Shown: one piece after another, positions 51,301-61,500 of the stretch
Layout of the letters: every line of letters begins with the position of its first letter
Numbering within the stretch: the first letter of the stretch is position 1
Origin: Oegoconia quadripuncta
Taxonomy: Eukaryota; Arthropoda; Insecta; Lepidoptera; Autostichidae
DNA: 64,000 nt
NCBI GenBank assembly: GCA_949316235.1
Contig: OX438759.1
Location: forward strand, 19,902,618 to 19,966,617
Reading direction: 5' to 3'
The notes under the pieces: generated by a model
What the model saw: only the letters and a program-made list of their open reading frames with translations
Database searches by the model: none
What the model was told of the DNA's origin: nothing
Translations under genes and position numbers: made by a program

Positions 51301-52355
51301 TTATCTTTCACCCATCAGTGAGGGTGTGCGTTAGCTACAACTAGAGATAAGATCCCATTGGGCATGATTATCATTATACAGCTTAGCTCTTGACTATACA
51401 CGGATTCAATCCAAATAAATAGTTTTGGAAGCCAGTCCTTGTGTATCTGATTAAAATTATATAAAGTCTGTCTTCCACTAATACCTGTGGTATTGCCAGC
51501 AAAGAAATAACAATAGGATTATAATATGTGGGTGTTGTTGTGACAGACAATCCAAGGCTTATTGACTACATCATTGGTGAAGAAATTAGCAGCAATATAA
51601 ATTTTTTAGTCGAAAAATTCCTGACATGTCAGTAGTCTATAGAAGTCCACCACTGGACTTCTGGATAAAGCTTTCCCATGGCTCGATTTGTATTGCTTTC
51701 CACAGGAGGTTTGCTAGGGCTGGCGGATTACGATCGCCTCCGTGGCTCAATGTAAACAACATTGGGTTTACGATTCGGAGGTCGCGGGTTCGATCCCCAG
51801 CGGGGTACATGTTTAAGTACTCGGTTTGGTTGGTGGTAGGGCATTTTAAATGTCCGCCTGGCTAGCTACCACCATCTTATCTAAATCTGCCGCCAAGCAG
51901 CAATGTTAATAGCATTGTTGTGTTCCGGTTATAAGATAGCCAGTCCCCGAAATGTGTTGGGGTTTCCGGGTCAGTACGCCTCCACCTTCGACCTCATCTT
52001 CACTTAACATCAGGCGTGATTGAGGTGAAGTACCAACCCGTTGTGCATAAAAAAAAAAAGAAGTCTTGCACCACTGTAGGAGACCCGTGCGTAGATACAC
52101 TTTCGTAAAGGCTTCATTGGGCATTTGACTTGTATGTAACTGCTCCACAAATGATTATTATAAGCTAACGCTGTCGTGTCTGTCGCAGCCGGCGGTGGCG
52201 TAGATGACGAGATCATCGACGTGGTGGAGATGACGATCCCTCAAGTTGAGAAGATGCTTGAGACTCCAACGCGACAGCCTTTGCCCAGCCCGCCCAGCTG
52301 TCTCTTCGGTATAATGTGGTTCCTGCACCACAAGGCCGATAAGTTCCGCAAGTAG
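48205..52355 (+). CDS. NUDT14: NUDT14-like Nudix hydrolase (UDP-sugar pyrophosphatase), complete, 4 exons, 214 aa
   Basis: Mammalian NUDT14 hydrolyses UDP-glucose and ADP-ribose. Exons 48205-48394, 49871-50081, 50989-51065 and 52189-52355 join in one frame of 645 nt, with GT-AG sites and matching phases. Family text includes WDLLEVHDSVAIIVFN, LLFVKQFRPAVYF, LEMCAGIIDKKLSVEQIACE and EVLEELGYQVT, plus SGVGVQGSTQTLFYCEVTDD, IDVVEMTIPQVEKML and FGIMWFLHHKADKFRK. The Nudix box (about residues 97-119) keeps EExGY, but its usual R/K before the first E is Glu in EEVLEELGY. The length is close to the ~220 aa of the family. The start ATG at 48205 fits the short family N-terminus. Introns hold MITE and SINE copies. 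Substrate is inferred from the family. Confidence 0.93.
48958..49322. mobile_element. MITE-like element with CCCGTATTAATAAACC termini
   Basis: The left end GGCCCGTATTAATAAACC and the right end GGTTTATTAATACGGGC are inverted. The ~365-base core is full of TCAAGACT/TCTCAAG-type internal repeats. A fragment with TATTAATAAACCGTTCTC occurs at 61630-61690 in DDB1. It lies in NUDT14 intron 1. The remainder of that intron holds nothing recognised. Confidence 0.75.
49871..50081 (+). CDS. NUDT14: NUDT14 exon 2 (Nudix box)
   Basis: The acceptor is ATTATTTCAG and the donor is GTAAAA. It encodes VYFNAISPADRTAEYIDTVK, the Nudix box, and NLHRIMAY. Confidence 0.93.
50581..50714 (+). mobile_element. SINE family A, body fragment
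   Basis: GGTTGGTGGTAGGGCATTTT through GATAGCCAGTCCCCC. The head and tail are missing. It lies in NUDT14 intron 2. Confidence 0.85.
50989..51065 (+). CDS. NUDT14: NUDT14 exon 3
   Basis: A 77-base exon encodes SGVGVQGSTQTLFYCEVTDD and MKSEH. It is flanked by CACCACAG and GTATGT. It is too short to stand out as an ORF and was found by phase and family text. Confidence 0.9.
51735..52060 (+). mobile_element. SINE family A, full-length reference-quality copy
   Basis: The head GCCTCCGTGGCTCAATGTAA, a box B-like CGGGTTCGATCCCCAG, the GGTGGTAGGGCATTTTAAAT body and the GTGCATAAAAAAAAAAAG tail are all present. It ends about 130 bases before NUDT14 exon 4. Confidence 0.93.
52189..52355 (+). CDS. NUDT14: NUDT14 exon 4 (terminal)
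   Basis: The acceptor is TGTCGCAG. It encodes GGGVDDEIIDVVEMTIPQVE, then FGIMWFLHHKADKFRK and TAG at 52353-52355. Confidence 0.92.
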
Positions 52356-52999
52356 GTCTCCAACAGAATCTGAACTTTAAGGCAACAATGGTGGGTTGGT
52401 TCTCAGTAATCTGTGATGATTTGTGAGAACAAGGATTGAGAGAGCTTTCTGCGGAAGGGTCATCTTTAGGAAATTTTAATTTTGGGGCAGTTGGCGATAG
52501 ATTCTTTTTGCTTAAGGGAAGTTGTAGGTGCATAGGATATATCTCCATCATTGTTCCTCACAGATAAAAAATAAATATTCCTCATTACTAAGTGAATGGT
52601 CTACACAGGCCTTAGCAAGGAAGGTGCTCTACAGTCTACAAATTTATTGTAGTTACAAAAACCTGATCATTATAAGATGATCTCTGACAGATGGTTTCAA
52701 AGGACACCATTATTGGCATGAACACAATCTTTAAGTTCGCGTCAAGCGAGGATGTCGAACTTTCAGAGTAATAAAATTGTTGCTATTGCAACTTGAACTA
52801 ACAAACTGGTAGCAACTTAGTTATCAGACTTGTCAGTCAGGGGTCATATTACAGTTCCTCAAGTGAGATGCTGTGGAGCCAATTGGTTATAAATTCGCGA
52901 CGTTAGCAAATAACGATCTATTTTTATAATGTGATGGATAACTGACAATGTTGTCGATTCGGTTGGTTACACGCTTAAACTAAATTTAGTTTTCCCACC

Positions 53000-53330
53000 A
53001 CCTCCGTGGCTCAATGTAAACAACATAGGGTTTACGATTCGGAGGTCGCGGGTTCGATCTCCAGCGGGGTTCATGGTTGGTTGGTTATTACTCGGTTTGG
53101 TTGGTGGTAGGGCATTTTAAATGTCCGCCTGGCTAGCTACCACTATCTTATCTAAGTCTGCCGTTAAACAACAATGTTAATAGCATTGTTGTGTTCCGGT
53201 TATCAGGGATAAGATAGCCAGTCTCTCAAATAAGATGGGGTGCCTGGGTCAGTACGCTTCCACTTTCGGCCTCATCTTTACTTAATATCAGCTGTAATTG
53301 AGGTCAAGTGCTAACTCATTGTGCATAAAC
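53000..53330 (+). mobile_element. SINE family A, full-length
   Basis: It has the same head (CCTCCGTGGCTCAATGTAAA), box B-like GGGTTCGATCTCCAG and terminal GTGCATAAAC. A small extra GGTTGGTTATTA step lies after the head. Confidence 0.9.
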
Positions 53331-53479
53331 AAAGGAGGTTAGTCTATCGTTTTTGTCTACGAATATACAAAAAGGACTACATGAAATTTCAATCCTGTCA
53401 CTTCGTTCAGAAATCGTGACCTCAAAAGATTTTAATCGTTTTATTTGTCATGCATGTCATATGAATGCTGTCTAAAAAT

Positions 53480-53600
53480 CAAAATCAAAAATATTTTATT
53501 CAATGTAGGATACAAAAATATCACTTATTGAAAGTCAACATGTTATTTTTTTTTAAACTACATGCTTTTTTTTTGGAAAACTTTTGAGGACGCTGTTTAC
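53480..53600 (-). mobile_element. Jockey-like LINE 3' tail
   Basis: On the minus strand it ends CATTGAATAAAATATTTTTG followed by ATTTTGATTTTT, a typical tandem-tailed LINE end. Confidence 0.6.
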
Positions 53601-55660
53601 CCGACTGCTCTAAGAAGGATGGCTATAGAGTGCATGTAGATTTCTATGTTACCCCTTGTAGCCTAAATGGCTTGACCAATATTGAAATGCAAGATGTCGT
53701 TCGATTCGTCTTAATCCCCAGATTGTTATCGTATACATTTTAGGGTAAAAATCCAACATGAAGCCCGCAAAATACGCTGTCGGGTTTTTCGGATTTTAAA
53801 TACATAATTATTTGTAAGATCTAAAGTGATTGGACTAGAGTTCTGTCGTCCTTTTTGTGTACTATTTGACGAAAAAGGATAGACTAGCCTGTTATAAGTT
53901 GGTGCCAACTGACTCAACACCAGTGCAATACTCATGTATTTAACACATCGTGCATTTTCTTTGATCCCTTCAGACCTGAGATCATAAAAACGGGAGATAT
54001 GTCAAGTGTCGCGTCATTAATGTGTATATAGTTTTCTCACAAATGCGCTTCATTTTTGTACACATGATTGGCTTGTGTGAGTGCTAGCCTCGTCGCACAA
54101 TACACACGACATGCTTTAAACGCGGCGACATTAGAGCCCATACTAATTTACAATACATTATCTCCCTTGTTTTTATAATTTGAGATTGGGAACTTAATTT
54201 GTACAATAAAATTAAATATTACAAATTAATAATTTGTAAGTGTACTACCGCAATGTACTGCCAAGGAATCGGAGTCACGTACGGGCTTCAGTTATTTGTA
54301 TTCATTATCTAAAAAATTACATTAAATACATATATGGTATGTGTTACAAAAGCCTCTTTTTGGTTTGTCCGAACAAGGTTTGTGTCATCACATCAATAAC
54401 AGATGACAAACCAAATGGTGTAGTCACGAAACTGAATCTATTTCAGGTACAAAAGAAAAACAAGGAAAAAGCCTTATTAAATACAAACTCGATATTGCAC
54501 TATGCTCTATCGTTTCGAAGGTTTCAAACACAGACCTAGTTGCTCTGTGGTTTCAAGCAACAAATGTTTGCAGAAGTGGCACGCACGTGACTCAGATTCT
54601 TAATTCTATATTGAGAATCGTCTGTATGTATTTATTATTATTATTAAATTCTTATTGCATACAAAAATAAAATACAAAGATAAAATTTAAATATAAACTA
54701 GAACAAATGTAAAAAATTGGGGCCGCGAGGCAAGGTACCCAAAACGCTGGCGGCGTTTCCTCGTTGTATGCAGATACTTAAGCGTTGGGCGAGGACACAA
54801 CCAGCTCTCGGGTCACCGGTGACGTCGACTAAGCGCTTTGAAATATCAAAGTAAAATTTACCTACCTAAAGTTTCGACTCCGAAAGCTAGGAAAATGTAT
54901 TCGGAACCGATGTCTCTATATTTGTTAATTTTGATGTTTTCCGCCGTCTCGGCGGCTGCAGCTGGCCTCCTTGAGGTTCCTTGGAGGTGAAGTCCAAGTG
55001 GCATCCCACACTAAGGCCCGACCCATACTCCATATTGAGAATTGAATATTGCTCAATAGTGATATTTAAAACCAGAAACTTTAATGAATGAATTTCAATG
55101 ACTTTACATTCTATGTACTTATAGTATGTCGGACATTTCACAACCAATTCCGGTAGTATTTATATGTGGCATTATGCTATCTAGAAGTCATCTAAGCATT
55201 TTTGTTTTTAAATTTTTTGTTTGTCTCTTTGAATGTCTGCCCAGAATACTCTAAAATTAAGGGGCTATTGGTCATCAGAGCTCCATCCTTGTCTATCGCT
55301 TACGTGTTTGTATAAGTCCGAGCTTCTCGCGCACGCAATAATTCAGGTATTTTCTTTTTATTCCGAAACTAATATGTATTTTGAAATGTAAAACATCTAA
55401 ATCATATTTGGTTTATCAAAGTTTCGTGAATGTACCTAAAGTATTTATGTAATGCCAAATGTATTTGCACTTTCAGACGTAACTTTGGATTTTTATATTT
55501 TATCGAGAAAATTTCAAGGATTCGTGTTTCTGAAACATATGATCACAAGCATTTCCCGTTTTTTATTATGTAGTCAATACAAATTGAGTGCTTAACGCAT
55601 TGTTGATAAAACTGGGCTGGTCCTAAACCAAGTGAGGTCTAATCGACCCTAAACAGGTGT
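53601..55660. other. Intergenic DNA with a possible retroelement tail near 54640-54860
   Basis: An ATT trinucleotide run at 54634-54650 borders a GC-rich block (GGGGCCGCGAGGCAAGGTAC) that looks like an antisense retroelement 3' end. Nothing else was recognised, and no conserved exon text was seen. Confidence 0.4.
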
Positions 55661-55667
55661 TGATAAC

Positions 55668-55767
55668 TACTGGTGTCGATTCGTATGTATACCAACTAAA
55701 CTAAAGAGCCAGTACTACTTTAAAACTGGTTTTAGTTTAGTTGGTGTACATCCGAATCGACACCATT
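55668..55767. mobile_element. Short palindromic MITE
   Basis: TGGTGTCGATTCGTATGTAT, ACCAACTAAACTAAA and the inverse TTTAGTTTAGTTGGTGTACA, TCCGAATCGACACCA form arms of about 35 bases around a 30-base loop. Confidence 0.8.
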
Positions 55768-56544
55768 GTTACAGAGATAGACTATATCCTGCGTTTTGAT
55801 TCGTAGGTCGATAAACTAAGCCGCGCGCCGCGGCGTTACCTAATTAATGTTATATAAAGTATGTTGTGGCACAGGTCCTATGAACTATATTGTGGCGAAT
55901 GCAGGAAACTAGAGGAGGATGATGGTGATGATGACGATCGAGTATGTGTTTTTTCCTCCCGTGTAAATTTTTACTAGTAGTTAGAATTTAAAGTGTAATT
56001 CAATGAGTCATCATTACGTCCTAATGTTGGAAAGGAAGAAACGAAATTATTACAATTATACTGTAGTTTATCAGAAGTTGTTTATCAACAATTATGTTAA
56101 CACTCCCTTTTATTTTTTCAGTTTATAATCGAAGGTAAGCAAGAAATGAAAGGTATTTCTTGTATATTATTTGGAATAGTATAATTGGAGACTTAACGGT
56201 ATTGGCTCGGTTGTAAAGATGGTTAAACGTCATAATAATGCAAATGAGGGGGGGAGCTCCGCACACCTGTCAGAAATGACGCAATTGCAGCCGCAGTAGT
56301 AATTTTTATTTTAAAGCAATATAACCTTGTGTTACCAAGCTAATAATAACATCATTCTTGGTATTCCCTGAGTGCCAAGGCTTTTCCACCCTGTATAATC
56401 TCCTACAGTGTGCGAAGCTCCCTCGTGTTCCTTAAAATAATTATTTTTATGTTAGTATAATTCTAAACTGTGATTAAAATAATGCCTTTCTATGATTAAA
56501 TCGTAGAAAATTTTATAATCGTTTTATTTAATAGCTTTAAGGAG
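55768..56544. other. Intergenic DNA, nothing recognised
   Basis: It contains a GATGATGGTGATGATGACGA simple patch near 55917. No genes or elements were recognised. Confidence 0.5.
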
Positions 56545-56830
56545 GGCTCGGCACAAAGTCACGACCTTTATCCCAAATGGGGTGGTCAGAGCTATCCCAA
56601 ACGTAAGCGTTTAGGTGTTCCAAACAAGTTCACCCACGGTTCACCTTACGATATACACAGATATGCACATGAGAGCCCACCACCGCTCAAACGTGCAATG
56701 GATGTTTTTTGTGGCAAGTCCCTTATTCGCCTTTTACGAGACCCTCGGGAAGGGACGAGTTGATTCTATTCTTTATATGTGCCGAAACACACGGCATGGC
56801 ATAAAGACATTTAGTTGCACAGGCCCTAAT
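56545..56830 (-). mobile_element. CCCGTGGG...GGCGACTAAGGGA-type repeat, antisense copy
   Basis: On the + strand CACGACCTTTATCCCAAATG and AGTCCCTTATTCGCCTTTTA show the inverse of the family at 43040 and 62450. Confidence 0.68.
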
Positions 56831-56839
56831 TTATAGTAA

Positions 56840-56996
56840 TAAATATCTTTGCACATACACACAGCGCCATCTAGTTCCACACTTAGCAACTAGGCTTGTA
56901 TTATGGATACCAGATGGTTGATAAACTACACAAATATACATTTTGTAATTAAATACATATATAAATGAAAAACGCATCCATAACGCGGGAACGCAT
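56840..56996 (-). mobile_element. SINE family B', body part
   Basis: It matches the B' body (ACACAGCGCCATCTAG, CCAGATGGTTGATAAACTAC), ending near AACGCGGGAACGCATG. Confidence 0.78.
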
Positions 56997-57306
56997 GAAG
57001 TGAGATTCCTCGAAATAAAACCTTTTCTTTACAATTACGAAAGTGACGTCATTGTTATTGAAAGCATTCTTCAATCAGGCGCTTCTTTACAAATGGCAGT
57101 TATATTTTAATATAATTAAAGAATTAATATGTAAAATTATTTTGTGTGTGGACATTTCAAATGTATTTGAACCTATTTTTTATTTTAATTCAAATATACC
57201 GACGACACGGCGAGCGTGTATGAACGACTTTATGAGTGTGAATGAAGCGTAACTATAAATTGAAAACATTCATTAAATAAATTATGTCGTCCAACTATTT
57301 TTTTTT

Positions 57307-57430
57307 ATATGAGAGGGCGGCAAACGAGCATGCGGGTCACCTGATGGAAAGCAATCACCGCCGCCCATGGACACCCGCAACACCAAAAGGGTCACAGATG
57401 CGTTGCCGGCCTTTGAGGAAGGTGTAGGCT
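57307..57430 (+). mobile_element. Dispersed moth repeat (GAGAGGGCGGCAAACGAGC family)
   Basis: Inverse of 23150-23285, with near-identical sequence from GAGAGGGCGGCAAACGAGCA to TTGCCGGCCTTTGAGGAAGG. Confidence 0.78.
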
Positions 57431-57836
57431 TAAATACATAGTATTAAAACATGGCTAAGAACGTATTTCCAGGTTTATTAAATATAAAAAAAAATATATA
57501 GTATCACCGAAATACACCAAGAAACTGTGTGAAGCTAAATATCTCATCGAAACCCGTTGTTTATCGTCGGGGGTAAAAGTGAGTGTGTCTGGTAGGATCG
57601 CAGCAAGTGGAAGTCTGGTTGCCTTCGCCTATCCCTGCATGTATGTATGTTTACATACATATTATAAAAGTCACTAGACGTACAAAAACCTTAAGGTGGT
57701 TTGTTTTTGTTCTAAACAAATATCTATTGGGTTCACTTTTTTATTTATTCTGCTTACATTACGGAGGGTTGCTACTACAGAGAAGTAATGTAATTATAGT
57801 ACCGGTGGGTGTAGGGGTAATTCCTGTTTACCCGTG

Positions 57837-58067
57837 TACAGTTCTCGAGGCGTAAGATCAGCTTTGCATTTGTGTGAGTGCACACAGATAGAGATACGGC
57901 TTGTGGCGCAGCGCGTCCCGCGCATTGTTTAAACGCGGCCTGAGGCGCGGCGTGTCCGCTGCGCGTCGCTTCCCTGCCGCGCACATGCCGCACTTCACCT
58001 CTTGTACCGCTAGCAGCTTCACGTCACTCACACAAATGCAAAGCTGAGCTTACGCCTCGAGAACTGT
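57837..58067. mobile_element. MITE with about 42-bp TIRs and a GC-rich core
   Basis: TACAGTTCTCGAGGCGTAAG, ATCAGCTTTGCATTTGTGTG and the inverse arm bound a core rich in GCGCAGCGCGTCCCGCGC-type sequence. There is no ORF with family text. Confidence 0.82.
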
Positions 58068-58469
58068 ACCCACTGCGATATGGTTGGATTCTACAGTGAT
58101 AATGTTTCTACAATAACCCTGCAGTATAATTAAAAAAAAAATACTTGAACAGCCAAAAAGTTAATGTATTGATAAGATGTATTATATATTTATCAATTAC
58201 ATCGATGAAAGCTCAAAGTTACGCAGCGAAATATATGTTTCACTAAGAGAACGAAATAGGAATGAGGCAATCCGTAGAAGAAACGAGTCATCGACATAAT
58301 TCAACGGATTAGTAAAAGTGGCAGTACTCTGCCGACCTCAGACGGCCTGCTGTAATCTCGCACAGGTAATTGAAAATTGTACGAGGATGGTGAAAGGAGA
58401 TGTAAAAAAAGGGCTTCATTTGGTAGTACATAATAATATTTAATTAAACCGAGAATGTGGCGTCGTGTG

Positions 58470-58497
58470 GGGGTCGGGGTCGGGGTCGGGGGGCGGG
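58470..58497. repeat. GGGGTC/GGGTCG run at the DDB1 stop codon
   Basis: Four G runs of four or more occur on the + strand right after the DDB1 stop (minus), giving a C-rich start of the 3'-UTR and a G-quadruplex candidate on the other strand. Confidence 0.8.
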
Positions 58498-58581
58498 CTA
58501 GTGTATACGGGTGAGGTCCTCCACGACCTTGATGAGGTCGTCCACCGTCGCGTCGCGCTTCATGCCGCCGCCGTCGTCGAT
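58498..58581 (-). CDS. DDB1: DDB1 terminal exon
   Basis: It encodes [20 protein letters not shown] and EDLTRIH, then TAG. The acceptor is CCGCAG. Confidence 0.95.
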   Translation of the reverse strand: MDDGGGMKRDATVDDLIKVVEDLTRIH

Positions 58582-61500
58582 CTGCGGCCAAACACCAACC
58601 ATGTTATTGGGGTCACTTTTACCATGTCATATATTACAGTCACGACCTTTCCGATCCGACCGATCCCATATGGGGTGGTCAAATAACCCAAACGAGATAA
58701 CGCTCAGGTTTGAATGTTAAAACTTTAATGCTGGAAACAATATCCACAGTTTACTTTTCGAAATATACAAAAATGCACACGTGACCCTTTGCATTTTTGT
58801 ATATTGGTGTTTTCACCAATGGTGAACTAGATTTTTAAATGTCTTCTTATAATTTATAGACTGACACATTGTTAGAGACATATTTCCACTGTAGCCCCCT
58901 GGGTCAACCCTATTTTCATAGATTTCCTTGTATCCACACAGATTCTCCTGCATTCCATTTACAGCCCCTTAAATTCCCCTGCAGCCTCACAAAAGCTGTG
59001 TACTTCCCTAGCTAGCTACAGATTCCTCTACATTCCTCACCTGCAGCCCCACAGATTCCCTTGCATCCCTATAGATTGTCCTGCATCTTAACAGGTATCC
59101 CTACAGCCCCCTGGCTTCCCTTTAGCTCACCTGTAGCCCCTGCACAGTCTCGTGTTGCATATCTCGCGACAGGTCGAGGAAGGACTCGACGAGGTCTCCG
59201 TCGATGAAGCCCTCGGCCGGCTCGGTCTTGATGTCCGTGTTGAAGGAGCGCCAGAAGGCGTGCGGGATCTTCCCCACGGACTTGATGGTGTGCGTCAGCC
59301 GCTCCTGCAGCTGGTGGAGGAACTCGAATAGCTCCTGCGATATTTGCACTACTAGACCTGTTCAATGGAAATTGAAAAGATTAGCTAACTAATGGCTTCC
59401 CCCTGTATTTTATATCTCACTTTGGCATTGTATTGTTTTGTACTCCACTCGTAGGACAACCTAGGAGAGGAGGCCTGGAGATTTGTAAAACAGGATTTAA
59501 CAAAACTTTATTACGGGTTCCTCAGTGTATTTTTCCATTCAGATTTTATTGTATTACAAGGGGAGGGGGCGTCGGCGGTATCGTGCCCCACTAGCGAGCC
59601 CGCCCTCATCACGTGGCCATGTGGCCGCTGGGAGGCCACCACCCCACACTCACAGATGGCGCCGGTGACGGAGGCCAGCAGCACGGGCGAGGTGACGGGC
59701 GCGGCCGTGTCCGCGTGCTGCCCCACCATGTGGCCGCTGGGAGGCCACCACCCCACACTCACAGATGGCGCCGGTGACGGAGGCCAGCAGCACGGGCGAG
59801 GTGACGGGCGCGGCCGTGTCCGCGTGCTGCCCCACCATGTGGCCGCTGGGAGGCCACCACCCCACACTCACAGATGGCGCCGGTGACGGAGGCCAGCAGC
59901 ACGGGCGAGGTGACGGGCGCGGCCGTGTCCGCGTGCTGCCCCACCATGTGGCCGCTGGGAGGCCACCACCCCACACTCACAGATGGCGCCGGTGACGGAG
60001 GCCAGCAGCACGGGCGAGGTGACGGGCGCGGCCGTGTCCGCGTGCTGCCCCACCATGTGGCCGCTGGGAGGCCACCACCCCACACTCACAGATGGCGCCG
60101 GTGACGGAGGCCAGCAGCACGGGCGAGGTGACGGGCGCGGCCGTGTCCGCGTGCTGCCCCACCATGTGGCCGCTGGGAGGCCACCACCCCACACTCACAG
60201 ATGGCGCCGGTGACGGAGGCCAGCAGCACGGGCGAGGTGACGGGCGCGGCCGTGTCCGCGTGCTGCCCCACGAGGGAGCCAGCCCTCATCACGTTGACCA
60301 TGTCCCCGATGTGGAACTGGCCCATGTAGCCCATCTGTTGTCTCTCCTCGTCCGTCGTCGCCGCGCTGCAATGTCACATACGATCGTTGTATTACATAGG
60401 CTGTTGTCGACCGATTGGTGTCGTGAGTAGTGTCCTTGTCAGCGAAAACAACGGTTTCGGATTCGAATCCTTCGAAATATTTGTGTCGAATACGAACGTT
60501 TATTCCCGAGTCATGGATGATTATACAGGGCTATAAAAGCTACTTAAAATTAGAATTTCAAGTTTACGATTTGAAGCTGTTTTTTTTGTCAAAATCAACT
60601 CGACGGGTTTACTAGTAACCACTGAAGAGTTGCACCATCCACCTCCTGACTCCATCATCAGATTAGCTCCAAGATACCAAATTATAATATACAAAGTTTC
60701 ATTGGTTGGTGGTAGGGCATTTTAATTGTCCGTCTGGCTAACTACCACCATCTTATCTAAATCTGCCCCCAAACAGCAATGTTAATCGCATTGTTGTGTT
60801 CCGGTTGTCAGACACAGTCCGTCAGCCAGTCCCCCAAATAAGATGGGGCTTCCGGGTCAGTACGCTTCCATCTTCGGCCTTATCTTCACTTAACATCAGA
60901 TGTGATTGAGGTTAAGTGGTAACTTTTTTTGCATAAAATTGTGCATAAAAAAATGTAGGTTAAAATTGACTTCCAAGATTTGTTAGTTACTAGTGCATCT
61001 TATATCTTATAAAAGCGTGTTAAAAAGTAGTAGAAAACATAGAAACTTTCAATATTTCCATGTAAATTTCTTTACATGGAAATATGTACATATTAAAACT
61101 GGGTCTGACAACCGGAACACAACAATGCGATTAACATTGCTGTTACACCCATATTTTTTTTTACTTTGAAATTATGTTAACTAAATAACTTACCTGTCCT
61201 TCTGACATACAAATAAATTAAAACTATTCTCTGCGCCTAGGAAAGTATCGTCATCTAGTATCTCTACCGCCGTCATCCAATTGGGGCTGTAATCTCGAGC
61301 TATTTCTTCGAAACTACCCTCCATCTGTAACAAAATTTACAAATCAACACTTCCTTTTCCACATCCGCAATAAATCAACTTGGAAATTAAGAGAGCATGC
61401 TCACCTGTTTATACTGCAGTAGTGACATAGAACGCATAAGATCGCCTACAAGTATAAAGTCTCCCTTAACTTTGAGATATAATGCTACTATATTATTAAA

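Noticed and set aside
59511..60430. Overlapping ORFs on both strands repeating the same 76-108-residue text
   Set aside because: They are products of reading the 109-bp tandem array in several frames; only the DDB1 exon at 60199-60365 is coding.
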